Shown here: positions 1-8,135 of the stretch, in pieces
How the letters are laid out: each line of letters opens with the position of its first letter
How positions within the stretch are numbered: position 1 is the first letter of the stretch
Origin: Bacteroidota bacterium
Lineage (GTDB): Bacteria; Bacteroidota; Ignavibacteria; Ignavibacteriales; Melioribacteraceae
Reading direction: 5' to 3'
Assembly (NCBI GenBank): GCA_021824635.1
Contig: JAKAKD010000106.1
Coordinates: 1 to 33,443, forward strand
DNA length: 33,443 nt
The notes under the pieces: model-generated
Databases searched by the model: none
What the model saw: the letters and a program-made list of their open reading frames with translations, nothing else
Told to the model about the DNA's origin: nothing
Program-made: the position numbers and the translations under genes

Positions 1-38
1 CACGGAGCTAAACTCCTCATTCTGGCCATCATAGGCAT
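1..38 (-). CDS. 5' end of a minus-strand gene, possibly PpiD/SurA-like peptidyl-prolyl isomerase (partial)
   Basis: Only the first twelve codons lie in the window, reading MPMMARMRSLAP on the minus strand. The start at 38 is supported by a good Shine-Dalgarno sequence, CGGAGG (minus strand, 53-48), nine bases upstream. ATGs also occur at 32 and 29. The N-terminus with a basic MxxMRSLAP run resembles what I remember of SurA_N/PpiD-type foldases of Ignavibacteria, where this short cytoplasmic segment precedes a single membrane anchor. That assignment is from memory of a very short stretch and is weak; that a gene starts here is better supported. It is divergent from the gene at 213, so positions 39-212 should hold promoters for both directions. 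Confidence 0.45.
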   Translation of the reverse strand, partial: MPMMARMRSLAP

Positions 39-47
39 AAAACACAA

Positions 48-53
48 CCTCCG
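48..53 (-). promoter_or_regulatory. Shine-Dalgarno site of the truncated minus-strand gene
   Basis: The minus strand reads CGGAGG here, nine bases before an ATG at 38. It is one of the stronger ribosome-binding sites in the window and is the main reason for calling a gene start at the window edge. Confidence 0.5.
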
Positions 54-212
54 ATTTAGAAATAGTAAAATTTTAGGGGCTAAATTTAGAGTAACCCCGT
101 TTCAAATGCAATTTTTGTTTATTAAAGAAAAGCCGGACAAATTAACAGAAAATTAATTTGCGTATAAGGCAAGTGCCGCCTAATTTGTGCAGCAAATTTT
201 AAGGATTTATAA

Positions 213-425
213 ATGCCCTCCTTTTTTGATAGCTGGTTACCGTTTATTTATTTATATGTAGGCGGCGGATTGTTTTTTCTTGCAGGTATGATCCTCATAC
301 GAAAGACAAAAGCAATTGATATGAGACTTAAACGAGATCGTTTTTGGTGGAAAGCCATGATTTTTGGGTTTTTCTACTTTATGGTAATTCACGCGTTTTT
401 AATAATTGCTGCTCTTTACTTGTGA
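213..425 (+). CDS. Small two-helix membrane protein, possible accessory subunit of the adjacent symporter
   Basis: This 70-residue protein has two hydrophobic helices (about residues 9-28 and 48-69) separated by a strongly basic loop (RKTKAIDMRLKRDRFWWK). The charge distribution predicts that the loop is cytoplasmic. A purine-rich AAGGATT lies just upstream of the ATG. Its stop is seven bases before the probable start of the sodium:solute symporter, so the two are almost certainly cotranscribed and perhaps translationally coupled. Small two-helix proteins encoded directly before SSS-family symporters are known as accessory subunits in other lineages (for example DUF4212 partners). I cannot assign this one to a named family. 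The function is inferred from context only. Confidence 0.7.
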   Translation: MPSFFDSWLPFIYLYVGGGLFFLAGMILIRKTKAIDMRLKRDRFWWKAMIFGFFYFMVIHAFLIIAALYL

Positions 426-432
426 GATAAAA

Positions 433-2550
433 ATGGAACAAATACACGCCATAGGTAGTGAACTCGATTGGATAGTACTCATAGTTTATATGATTGCTAT
501 GCTATTGTTTGGAAGCTACTTTGCAAAATACAATAAAGATACAAACGATTTTTTCTTTGGCGGAAGACGGTTTACTTGGTGGTTAATTGCAATGTCTATT
601 GTAGCTACCGGAATCAGCAGTCATAGTTTTGTAAAATATTCTGCTATGGGTTTCAAATATGGCTTTTCTTCTTCAATGTCTTATATGAATGACTGGTTCT
701 TTGTTCCTTTTTTTCTTTTCGGTTGGCTGCCAATAATTGTCTATTCAAGAATTAAATCTATTCCGGAATATTTCGAAAGAAGATTTTCTCCTTCAGCACG
801 ATTCTTTGTTACAATTCTTCAATTAATGTACTTAGTAGGATATGTTGGAATCGGCTTCCTCACAATGGGCAAAGCAATTATGCCATTGATGCCGGAACAC
901 TTCACAATTTTCGGTTTTCAAATACATGTTACACTAATGGGATTGATCTGGGTTACTGCCGTCATTACAGGAATATATATTACCTTCGGAGGACAAACCG
1001 CTGTAATCTTCACAGACCTTGTTCAAGGATTAATGCTTCTCTTTGCCGGTTTGATGATTTTCGTTGTGGGTGTTTACTATGTCGGCGGATGGGATTCATT
1101 CTGGCATCTTTTGCCTGCAAGTTGGAAACTTCCTTTTGCCGGATTTAATTCTCCGGCGGAATTTAATTCCGTGGGTACATTTTGGGAAGATGGGATTGCC
1201 GGTTCGGTAGGATTTCTCTTTATGAACATGGGATTGATAATGCGTTTCATGGCAACAAAAAATGTTCATGAAGGAAGAAAAGCGGCAACTATAAATATTC
1301 TTTTTATGCTACCAATCTCTGCAATAGTTGTTGGCGGCGGCGGCTGGGTAGCAAAAGCAATTTCTGTAAAATTTCCAGGTCTTATTCCCGCAGACGTTAA
1401 TCCTGATAGCGTTTTTGTCGTTGTCTCGAACATAATTACTGGTCCTGGTGTTTTTGGATTTGTTATTGCGGCAATTGCAGCTGCATTGATGTCAACTGTA
1501 AGCACACTTCTTAACGCCACAGCAGCAATTTGGGTTAATGATGTTGATAGACCAATCAGAGTTTGGTTAAAGAAAATAAAACGTGAAGAACCGGTTGATG
1601 AGAAAAGAGCGATGGTTGTTGCAAGAACATCTACAGTTGCATTTACTATGCTTGGCGTTTTAGCTGTTTACGCATTCAATTCTTATCCAACAGTTTATCA
1701 AGCACATGCATTTTTCCATGCAACGCTTACGCCTCCTTTAATGATCGCAATTTTCTTTGGCGCTTTCTGGAAAAAATTTACTCCGGCTGGATTAATAACT
1801 ACTGTGGTTGGCGGAATTGCATTCATGCTTCTTGGAAATAGGTATCCATTAGAATTAATAGGACCAATTGCACAAGGTACTCCTTATGACCCGGTTCATC
1901 CCTTCACATACATGGCAGCTTTATATAATTTGATTGTATGTACCGGCGTCGCAGTATTGGTAACTCTTTCTCAGAACCAGCTGAAACATTTTGCCGCTAA
2001 GATTAAAAAGAATCCTAATCACACAACAATTATGTATTCGATGGTTGTATTTAGTGTAGTGGTTGTTCTTATTGATATTCTTGATGCAATTTTTAGGTTC
2101 AAGATCCTCTCATTGGGAATTTTATTCTGGGCTACAATTTTCGCATCTGCATTTGTTGCATTGATTACCACCTTTTATGTTAAATATGATGCTGAAAGAC
2201 AAACAGCCGGCTTAACTGTTTGGTCAATTCATAAAGCCAAAGAATGGTTCAAAGGAAGAAAGCTAAATGAACGCGAAGGCGAAATGGTTAAGGTTAATTG
2301 GAAACTGAATGAAAGCGATGATAATGATGTGATAAACTTTTCTAAAAAAGATATGCACAAGATGGCGGCAGAAACAGGTGATCTGGTTTATATCTCTGAT
2401 GCACGCAAATGGCTTGGCGGATTAAAATCATGTCATACTGTTTACGGCGAACCGCATAATGAAGACGGAATAGTTTACATTAGAAAATTACATATTGGAA
2501 AAGGTCTTTTTGTTGAAGGGAAAATATTAGAAGCCGAAAAAGAGATGTGA
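433..2550 (+). CDS. Sodium:solute symporter (SSS family) with C-terminal cytosolic tail
   Basis: This is a polytopic inner-membrane transporter of the SSS family, about 705 residues from the ATG at 433. An upstream in-frame ATG at 406 would overlap the previous gene and add nine residues unlike an SSS N-terminus, so I prefer 433. The core has many hydrophobic helices. The run AALMSTVSTLLNATAAIW (about residues 348-365) contains the small hydroxylated residues expected of the conserved Na2 sodium site, and the WWLIAMSIVATGISSHSF segment near residue 50 matches the unwound first core helix. The substrate cannot be read from sequence; sugars, carboxylates and amino acids are all used by this family. 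Roughly the last 115 residues, after the last helix (about residue 585), form a hydrophilic extension beyond the core fold. No frameshift is seen. Confidence 0.9.
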   Translation: MEQIHAIGSELDWIVLIVYMIAMLLFGSYFAKYNKDTNDFFFGGRRFTWWLIAMSIVATGISSHSFVKYSAMGFKYGFSSSMSYMNDWFFVPFFLFGWLPIIVYSRIKSIPEYFERRFSPSARFFVTILQLMYLVGYVGIGFLTMGKAIMPLMPEHFTIFGFQIHVTLMGLIWVTAVITGIYITFGGQTAVIFTDLVQGLMLLFAGLMIFVVGVYYVGGWDSFWHLLPASWKLPFAGFNSPAEFNSVGTFWEDGIAGSVGFLFMNMGLIMRFMATKNVHEGRKAATINILFMLPISAIVVGGGGWVAKAISVKFPGLIPADVNPDSVFVVVSNIITGPGVFGFVIAAIAAALMSTVSTLLNATAAIWVNDVDRPIRVWLKKIKREEPVDEKRAMVVARTSTVAFTMLGVLAVYAFNSYPTVYQAHAFFHATLTPPLMIAIFFGAFWKKFTPAGLITTVVGGIAFMLLGNRYPLELIGPIAQGTPYDPVHPFTYMAALYNLIVCTGVAVLVTLSQNQLKHFAAKIKKNPNHTTIMYSMVVFSVVVVLIDILDAIFRFKILSLGILFWATIFASAFVALITTFYVKYDAERQTAGLTVWSIHKAKEWFKGRKLNEREGEMVKVNWKLNESDDNDVINFSKKDMHKMAAETGDLVYISDARKWLGGLKSCHTVYGEPHNEDGIVYIRKLHIGKGLFVEGKILEAEKEM

Positions 2551-2555
2551 CCAAA

Positions 2556-2619
2556 GCTAGAGGTAAGAGGCTAGAAGCAAGAGGTATTTAAAATTTACTT
2601 CTTACATCTAGCCTTTTAC
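2556..2619. terminator. Tandem repeat and long hairpin between convergent genes, probable bidirectional terminator
   Basis: Two adjacent 14-bp direct repeats (GCTAGAGGTAAGAG at 2556-2569 and GCTAGAAGCAAGAG at 2570-2583) overlap a long inverted repeat. The outer stem pairs 2563-2575 with 2607-2619 over 13 bp with one G-U pair. An inner stem pairs AAGAGGTA (2579-2586) with TACTTCTT (2596-2603). It lies in the 72-bp gap between the symporter and coaD, which end facing each other. Such GCTAGAAG/AAGAGGTA strings recur as dispersed repeats in many genomes, so it may be a mobile or repeat sequence adopted as a terminator. The coding strand of coaD has only weak T-runs after the stem. Confidence 0.55.
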
Positions 2620-2622
2620 GTT

Positions 2623-3111
2623 TTACTCCTTATTCTTTCCAAATTTAATTTTTAATTTCTCTACAACAATTTTCGGAACGAACTCCGACACATCTCCCTG
2701 AAATTGCGCAAGATTACGTACTATTGTTGAATTAAGATATGTATACCTGGCATGTGGCATTAGAAGGATTGTTGTAATTTCTCCGGCAAGTTTTCTATTC
2801 ATCAATGCCATCTGAAACTCATACTCAAAATCACTTATAGCGCGCAAACCGCGAATAATTCCCACTGCACCGACTTGTTTGGCATGATTGACAACCAGAC
2901 CATCAAACGAATCAACTACAACTCGTTTGTAATCTTTTAAGCTCTCCTTTAACATTTCTACCCGTTCTTCAACAGTGAATAAAGAAGTCTTACCGGGATT
3001 TCTTGCTACTGTAACAATCACTTCATCAAATAATGCAACAGCGCGGCTCACAATGTCAATGTGCCCATTAGTTACGGGGTCGAATGTGCCGGGATAAATT
3101 ACTTTTGCCAT
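2623..3111 (-). CDS. coaD: Phosphopantetheine adenylyltransferase
   Basis: CoaD transfers AMP from ATP to 4'-phosphopantetheine, giving dephospho-CoA, the penultimate step of coenzyme A synthesis in the cytosol. The 162-residue length is normal. The nucleotidyltransferase signature is at the N-terminus: YPGTFDPVTNGHIDI, with the TNGH motif ending at His17. The RGLRAISDFEYEFQMALMN segment (about residues 88-106) is the conserved CoaD substrate-binding region. Near the C-terminus YLNSTIVRNLAQF stands in place of the usual ISST-x-VR motif. It follows rsmD by 70 bp on the same strand; rsmD-coaD is a widely conserved gene pair. It ends convergently against the symporter. Confidence 0.96.
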   Translation of the reverse strand: MAKVIYPGTFDPVTNGHIDIVSRAVALFDEVIVTVARNPGKTSLFTVEERVEMLKESLKDYKRVVVDSFDGLVVNHAKQVGAVGIIRGLRAISDFEYEFQMALMNRKLAGEITTILLMPHARYTYLNSTIVRNLAQFQGDVSEFVPKIVVEKLKIKFGKNKE

Positions 3112-3181
3112 AACTACTCTAATTTGTTTGCAGCTAAAATATAATTCTTTATACTAAATAATAAAGTCGATTCTATATAAA

Positions 3182-3745
3182 TTATTCAGCACTGCCCGAA
3201 TTGTTTTCAAATAGGTAAATCAAGCTGTCTCCCAATCTTTTGAATGCTTCTATACCAAACTCAGTTTCATCTTCTTTTTTAGTTTGGATAGAGCGCTCAA
3301 TCAGAATAATTCCATTATCCGTTATGAAGTTATTTGCCAGAAGATTTTTTACTACAAGATGAATATCATCTTTGAAAAATGGCGGGTCGGCAAGAATCAG
3401 ATCATATTTTTCATGATCCGTAATTTTTGAAAATCTTAATGCGTCCATTCTAAATATTTTACATTCTCCGTCTGCGTTGAGCGACGAAATATTTTCTTGC
3501 AGCATTTTTGAAACGTGAAAATCTTTTTCGATAAAATGGACTTCGTCTGCGCCTCTGCTTAAAGCTTCCAAGCCAAGAGAACCGGAACCGGCATAGATAT
3601 CGCAAACTTTTATCCCGTCAAATTCAATTGAATGAACTAAGTAATTGAAAATGGATTCCTTATTTTTATCAGTTGTTGGGCGTACCAACTTTGAGTTGGG
3701 AAATTTTATAGTACGACCCTTGAATTTGCCAGCAATAATTCTCAT
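3182..3745 (-). CDS. rsmD: 16S rRNA (guanine(966)-N(2))-methyltransferase RsmD
   Basis: RsmD methylates N2 of G966 (E. coli numbering) in 16S rRNA using S-adenosylmethionine, acting on the assembled 30S subunit. The N-terminus MRIIAGKFKGRTIKFP and the following RPTTDKNKESIFNYL are family hallmarks. The SAM-binding glycine loop is YAGSGSLGLEAL (residues 51-62) and the catalytic tetrad is DPPF (residues 120-123). Length (187 residues) is standard. Its ATG overlaps the stop of the upstream pilM-like gene by one base (TGATG), indicating translational coupling. The product is cytosolic. Confidence 0.95.
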   Translation of the reverse strand: MRIIAGKFKGRTIKFPNSKLVRPTTDKNKESIFNYLVHSIEFDGIKVCDIYAGSGSLGLEALSRGADEVHFIEKDFHVSKMLQENISSLNADGECKIFRMDALRFSKITDHEKYDLILADPPFFKDDIHLVVKNLLANNFITDNGIILIERSIQTKKEDETEFGIEAFKRLGDSLIYLFENNSGSAE

Positions 3746-4659
3746 CAGACCATTCTTATAGCTATGCCGGTTGCAGCAGCAAATGAATTGAATTTTATTT
3801 TATAAAGAGGATTGTTTAGAACACTCTCTTCGGTTTTTAGATGCTCAAAAGGATTTATTTTTTTTAGTGCTTGTCCAAAATAACTTTTCATTTTACTCTC
3901 GAACTCTTCTGTAAGATCTTGTCCGAAAAGCAGAACAGTCTTAAAATCCGCAATAGTTAAATTATACTCGCCCAATTTCTTTACTACGGAAGTCATTTCA
4001 TCAAAAATATTATGAACATCCGGGTCAAGGTTTTTGAAAAAGAACGGATAAACTCCATCAATTGCAGAGATGGAAGAATATCTTTGGTCAATATAAATGC
4101 TCAGAGTAAAATCGCTATTTACCTGCCGTTTATCGAGATACAAAAAAGCGTTGGATGCAAGATGAACATTATCAATGTATTTTAATTCGAGTGAATTCTG
4201 AGCGCAGAATTTATTAATAGCGACCACTAAATTTTTATCTAATGCGAAAATAATTGCTTTCTTTTCGCGGCAGACCGAACTCTTATTTATCTCGATATAC
4301 TGAATGAAGAAATTGTCTTTATCACAATGAGGAAAGAGAACAGAGATCTCCCAGCGGAAATGATCGTTTAAATCCTTTTTTACAAGGGAATCGTCATACG
4401 GCACTTCAAAAATTTTGAAAAAATTATTCGGCAAAGCAAAAGAGACATTCCGAGAAGTGAACGGTTTTTTTTTTACTATTTTATTGAATGAGGATTGCAG
4501 AATGCCGATTAGTTTTTCTTCTGTTAAAGCAGTAGTAAAATTTTCAGTGTGAATAGTCTGGTCTACATTTTCCAGGTAGAATGAATCATCCTTGTAACCA
4601 ATCTCTACAAGCTGAAGCTTTGACTCAGTTAAATTAATCCCGGCATGATTGTTAAACAC
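3745..4659 (-). CDS. PilM-like actin-fold protein (type IV pilus / competence related)
   Basis: This 304-residue protein starts NNHAGINLTESKLQLVEI, resembling the first phosphate loop of PilM/EpsL actin-like ATPases (GxDIGxxxxKxVEL), and ends with SFAAATGIAIRMV, resembling the PilM C-terminal AxGLALR motif. The middle is divergent. PilM normally sits at the cytoplasmic face of the membrane, binds the N-terminal tail of PilN, and belongs to the type IV pilus alignment complex. No pilN, pilO, pilP or pilQ gene is next to it, so this is a solitary copy or a divergent paralogue. It is coupled to rsmD by a 1-nt overlap and lies 29 bp after the comEA-like gene, which supports a DNA-uptake or pilus link. 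The key ATP-binding residues look weakened, so ATPase activity is uncertain. Confidence 0.6.
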   Translation of the reverse strand: MFNNHAGINLTESKLQLVEIGYKDDSFYLENVDQTIHTENFTTALTEEKLIGILQSSFNKIVKKKPFTSRNVSFALPNNFFKIFEVPYDDSLVKKDLNDHFRWEISVLFPHCDKDNFFIQYIEINKSSVCREKKAIIFALDKNLVVAINKFCAQNSLELKYIDNVHLASNAFLYLDKRQVNSDFTLSIYIDQRYSSISAIDGVYPFFFKNLDPDVHNIFDEMTSVVKKLGEYNLTIADFKTVLLFGQDLTEEFESKMKSYFGQALKKINPFEHLKTEESVLNNPLYKIKFNSFAAATGIAIRMV

Positions 4660-4688
4660 GGTTTCTCAATTCTATTTCTTAAAGAAAA

Positions 4689-5195
4689 TTATTCTATTAA
4701 AATCAGATTCTTAATTTTTTCTAATTTCTTTTGACCAATACCTTTGATGTTCAGCAGCTCATTCAAAGATTTTATTCTGCCATGTTTGTTTCTGTATTCT
4801 ATTAACGCGCTTGCTGTTTTCTGCCCAAATCCGGGCAGTTCCATCAGTTCCGAAATATTCGCTTCATTCAAATTAATTTTCTTTTGTAAAGAAGATGTTT
4901 TTTTCGTTGTGCTTGTTCTAAATCCTTTTGTAAAATCCATAAGTTCAGGTTTAGAAGCAATCTTTTTTTCTGATTGGATAACAGTTGAATCTTCTATTCC
5001 GGAACTACCGGATGCTGCGTTGAATAAACTATCCTCTTGTTTATGATCAAACTCAAGGAATGTCTTATCATTTTTGATATCTTTAATAATGTTGACTGCA
5101 ATACCGAACAAACAAGCCGTCAAAATAAAAAGAATAACATTTGTCTCGGTGGAAGTAAAACCAATTTTCTTCGAAAATTTTTCTAATGATTTCAT
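4689..5195 (-). CDS. ComEA-like membrane-anchored helix-hairpin-helix DNA-binding protein
   Basis: The 168-residue product has one hydrophobic segment near the N-terminus (about residues 18-37), a low-complexity linker of about 65 residues rich in Ser, Lys and Thr, and a C-terminal pair of helix-hairpin-helix motifs (about residues 106-168). The motifs are visible as INLNEANISELMELPGFG and the second hairpin LLNIKGIGQKKLEKIKNL. This is the architecture of ComEA, the DNA receptor that pulls incoming DNA across the outer membrane or wall during transformation. ComEA-type HhH domains also occur in proteins of unknown role. It lies 71 bp after dnaJ and 29 bp before the pilM-like gene. No comEC is in the window. 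Confidence 0.75.
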   Translation of the reverse strand: MKSLEKFSKKIGFTSTETNVILFILTACLFGIAVNIIKDIKNDKTFLEFDHKQEDSLFNAASGSSGIEDSTVIQSEKKIASKPELMDFTKGFRTSTTKKTSSLQKKINLNEANISELMELPGFGQKTASALIEYRNKHGRIKSLNELLNIKGIGQKKLEKIKNLILIE

Positions 5196-5266
5196 CCGTC
5201 CCCCAAAATGATTAATTCAGTTCAGATTAGGGAAAAAGATCAAAAAAGAATAAGAACAAATATTAA

Positions 5267-6376
5267 TTAGTTAGAAGTTTTCATGTTCGGCAACTTTTGG
5301 AGTTCTTTCAACATCTCTTTCTCTTTTACTGTAACATTTTTAGGAACGTGAATGTTGATTTTTACAAGCTGATCTCCTGCGCCGTGACTATTAAGATGCT
5401 GAATTCCCTTCTCCCGCATCTTTAAGAATTTGCCGGGTTGAGTTCCGGGTTCAATTTTTAATTTAGCTCTGCCGTTTAAAGTCGGAACTTCTACCTCGGT
5501 TCCTAGAACCGCTTCCGGATAACTTATGAATAATTCATGTATAACATTGTCGCCATCGCGTGTAAAATGCTGATGAGGAAGTTCTTCAAAGAGAACAATT
5601 ATATCTCCGGCCGGGCCGTTATTTTTCCCGGCGTTTCCTTCACTACGCAAGGTCATATAATTTCCGTCAAAGATACCTGCCGGAACATTTATTTTAATAG
5701 TTGATTCATCTTGCACTCGTCCATCGCCGGAACAGGTATGACACGGTTCAGAAATAATTCGTCCTGTTCCGCTGCAATTATTACAAGGTGCAATATTCAC
5801 AAACTGTCCAAAGATTGATTTAGAGACTTGACGTACTTCTCCTGTACCATTACATACAGAACATGTTTTGAACGAAGACGAGCTTTTAGCGCCTGAGCCG
5901 TTGCATGTAGAACATTTGTTGTATTTTTTTATTTTAACTTTTTTAGTGGTGCCGGTTGCAATTTCTTCAAGAGTCAGCTTTAAAGTAATTTTCAAATCTG
6001 AACCGGGATGACCTGTTGAACGCTGACGAGATCTTTGTTGTTGAGAGCCGCCAAAGAAGTCGTCGAAGATTGATGAGCCGCCAAACGATCCTCCGAAAAT
6101 ATCCGAGAAGTGACTGAAGATATCGTTCACATTTGTGAAACCCGGATCACTTTTCAATCCGCCGTGTCCAAAGCGGTCATACTTTGCACGCTTTTCATCG
6201 TTGCTTAGAACTTCATAAGCTTCGGCTGCTTCCTTAAAATTTTCTTCCGCTTGCTTATCACCCGGGTTCCGGTCCGGATGAAATTGCATAGCAAGTTTTC
6301 TGTACGATTTTTTTATCTCGTCCTGTGATGCATTTTTATTTAGACCTAATACTTCGTAATAATCTCTTTTTGCCAT
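5267..6376 (-). CDS. dnaJ: Chaperone protein DnaJ (type I)
   Basis: DnaJ delivers unfolded clients to DnaK and stimulates its ATPase. All type I domains are present in 369 residues: the J domain with the HPD motif at residues 33-35, a Gly/Phe-rich linker (about 70-115), a zinc domain with four CxxCxGxG-type repeats (starting at C155, C172, C198 and C212; sequences CSTCNGSG, CSVCNGTG, CNNCSGTG, CHTCSGDG), and the C-terminal beta-sandwich client domains. The RBS AAAGGAAAG lies just before the ATG. It follows grpE by 12 bp in an hrcA-grpE-dnaJ run; dnaK is not in this run. Confidence 0.97.
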   Translation of the reverse strand: MAKRDYYEVLGLNKNASQDEIKKSYRKLAMQFHPDRNPGDKQAEENFKEAAEAYEVLSNDEKRAKYDRFGHGGLKSDPGFTNVNDIFSHFSDIFGGSFGGSSIFDDFFGGSQQQRSRQRSTGHPGSDLKITLKLTLEEIATGTTKKVKIKKYNKCSTCNGSGAKSSSSFKTCSVCNGTGEVRQVSKSIFGQFVNIAPCNNCSGTGRIISEPCHTCSGDGRVQDESTIKINVPAGIFDGNYMTLRSEGNAGKNNGPAGDIIVLFEELPHQHFTRDGDNVIHELFISYPEAVLGTEVEVPTLNGRAKLKIEPGTQPGKFLKMREKGIQHLNSHGAGDQLVKINIHVPKNVTVKEKEMLKELQKLPNMKTSN

Positions 6377-6388
6377 TAAAACTTTCCT

Positions 6389-7078
6389 TTATTCTTTCAC
6401 GGTTGAATTGTCATCATTTTTACTTGAGCTATCATCAGATTGAATTTGAGAATGATCCATCTCTTGGCTGACAATAACTTTAGCGTGCCGGATGACTCTA
6501 TCCTTATACATATATCCCGGTTCCAAAACTTCTAGTACCGTGTGCGGAGCTACACCTTCAGCGGGCTGCTGCATTAATGCTTCATGAAAATGAACATCGA
6601 ATGGTTTTCCCTTAGCATCAATTTTCTTAACGTCTTGATTCTCCAAAATTTTTCCAAATTTTTCAAATACAAGCATTAACCCTTTTTTTGTTGAGTCGAA
6701 TCCGCCCGGTGTACCGGCAGTATTTGCGCCTTCATCAATGTGAGAAAGTGAACGTTCAAGATCATCGTAAACCGGTAATATATTTCTAATAAAAGATTCA
6801 GCCGCATATTTAATAATATTAAGCTGATCATTTTCATTACGGCGTTTGTAGTTTTCAAACTCAGCCGCTTTTCTTAAAAGCGCATCTTTTAGTTCGGAAT
6901 TTTGCTTTTCAATTTCTGCAATTTTATCAGCCAGCGCTTTAAGTTCAACTTCCTTTAACTCCAGCTCGTTGATTTGATTTCCGTTTTCTGCTTTTGGAGT
7001 TTCTTCTCTTTCAATTGGAATTTTATTATCCGGTTCTTTATTAGAAGCATTTTGTTTATTCAATTTTTCTTCTTCCAT
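6389..7078 (-). CDS. grpE: Nucleotide exchange factor GrpE
   Basis: GrpE releases ADP from DnaK and closes the chaperone cycle. The 229-residue protein has a charged, disordered N-terminus (about residues 1-38), a long coiled coil (about 38-90, ending in RKAAEFENYKRRNEND, the conserved dimer-helix region), then the four-helix bundle and the C-terminal beta domain with HFHEALMQQP and VLEPGYMYKDRVIRHAKVIV, the GrpE signature. It is ten bases downstream of hrcA and twelve bases upstream of dnaJ. The charged C-terminal tail of about 30 residues is an extension not needed for the fold. Confidence 0.96.
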   Translation of the reverse strand: MEEEKLNKQNASNKEPDNKIPIEREETPKAENGNQINELELKEVELKALADKIAEIEKQNSELKDALLRKAAEFENYKRRNENDQLNIIKYAAESFIRNILPVYDDLERSLSHIDEGANTAGTPGGFDSTKKGLMLVFEKFGKILENQDVKKIDAKGKPFDVHFHEALMQQPAEGVAPHTVLEVLEPGYMYKDRVIRHAKVIVSQEMDHSQIQSDDSSSKNDDNSTVKE

Positions 7079-7088
7079 TGTTAATAAT

Positions 7089-8135
7089 TTATCTTTGTTT
7101 AGTAAGTTCTTGTGTTAGTTGTTCGGCAATGTAAACAACAGCAGCAACAATTTTGGAATAGTCCATTCTTTTGGGTCCCATAATTCCAAGTGTACCGTGC
7201 ATATCGCCGATTTTATATTCTTTTTTGATCATACTGTAATCAGAAAATTTTTCTTCTTTGATTTCTTGACCGATTGTTATTGATACATCATCTTCCATGG
7301 GAAGTTTTTTCTCATCGAGTATATGAATGATAATATCTTTATTCTCGATAAGTTCTATCACACTTTGAAATTGATTCACATCCTCGAATTCAGGTTGTCT
7401 TAAAATATTTTTTGTGCCTGAGATGATTGCTTTTTCGCTGCTTTGGTCGGTAAAAATTTTATCAACCGAATCTAAAAAAACTCGTATTATCGGCCGGTAG
7501 GATTCCGAATTGAAATCTTTCATCCTCTCCTCAATCGTATTTCTGATTTCGGAGAAACGTAAACCTGTCAATCGCTCATTTAATAATTGTTGTACCGAAG
7601 ACACTTGTTCTTCTTTCACTTCGGCGTCAATCTCTAATGTAATTGTTTTAATCATTCCGGAATTAATGCTAACAACAACTAAAATTCTTGTGGACGAGAG
7701 CTGCACTATTTGAATTTTTTGAAGAACCGCCTGTTCAAACTTTGGATAAGTAACCATTGCAAGCTGATTTGTTAAATCGCTAAGAATTAATGAGGTTACT
7801 TTCAGAAGTTCTTCCGTTTCAGTTGGTGCAGAGCTCAAGTTAACATCAACAATTTTTTTTGAATTTAGATCGAGCTTAGGAGGATCCATCAATGAATCAA
7901 CATAAAAACGGTAACCTTTATCAGTTGGAACTCTTCCGGCAGAAGTGTGCGGATGATTTAGAAATCCCGTCTCTTCAAGATCTGACATAATATTTCTAAT
8001 AGAAGCCGGAGAGAGACCAATATCGTATCTCTTCGAAATATTTCGCGAGCCAACAGGATTTGCAGTCAGAATAAATTGATGAATCACAAACCGCAGAATC
8101 GCTTTTTCTCTATCTTTTAACTGATATTCTTCCAT
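7089..8135 (-). CDS. hrcA: Heat-inducible transcription repressor HrcA
   Basis: HrcA represses class I heat-shock genes by binding CIRCE and is refolded by GroEL. The 348-residue product has the N-terminal winged helix (about residues 1-80) with the family signature PVGSRNISKRYDIGLSPAS followed by IRNIMSDLEETGFL and HPHTSAGRVPTDKGYRFYVD. The C-terminal part is the GAF-like and dimerisation region, with a conserved GPKRMDYSKIVAAV segment near the end. It is the first gene of the hrcA-grpE-dnaJ run. No Shine-Dalgarno is obvious before its ATG, and I could not find an intact CIRCE element (TTAGCACTC-N9-GAGTGCTAA) in the 216-bp upstream gap, so autoregulation at this locus is not shown by the sequence. 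Confidence 0.95.
   Translation of the reverse strand: MEEYQLKDREKAILRFVIHQFILTANPVGSRNISKRYDIGLSPASIRNIMSDLEETGFLNHPHTSAGRVPTDKGYRFYVDSLMDPPKLDLNSKKIVDVNLSSAPTETEELLKVTSLILSDLTNQLAMVTYPKFEQAVLQKIQIVQLSSTRILVVVSINSGMIKTITLEIDAEVKEEQVSSVQQLLNERLTGLRFSEIRNTIEERMKDFNSESYRPIIRVFLDSVDKIFTDQSSEKAIISGTKNILRQPEFEDVNQFQSVIELIENKDIIIHILDEKKLPMEDDVSITIGQEIKEEKFSDYSMIKKEYKIGDMHGTLGIMGPKRMDYSKIVAAVVYIAEQLTQELTKQR

Noticed and set aside
1-156. Plus-strand frame 1 is open from the window edge to a TAA at 154
   Set aside because: It could be the tail of a plus-strand gene, but the translation has no recognisable features. The minus-strand start with a strong Shine-Dalgarno explains the first 53 bases better.
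1266-1520. 84-codon ORF opposite the symporter
   Set aside because: Antisense to the conserved sodium-site helices; composition reflects the complementary codons.
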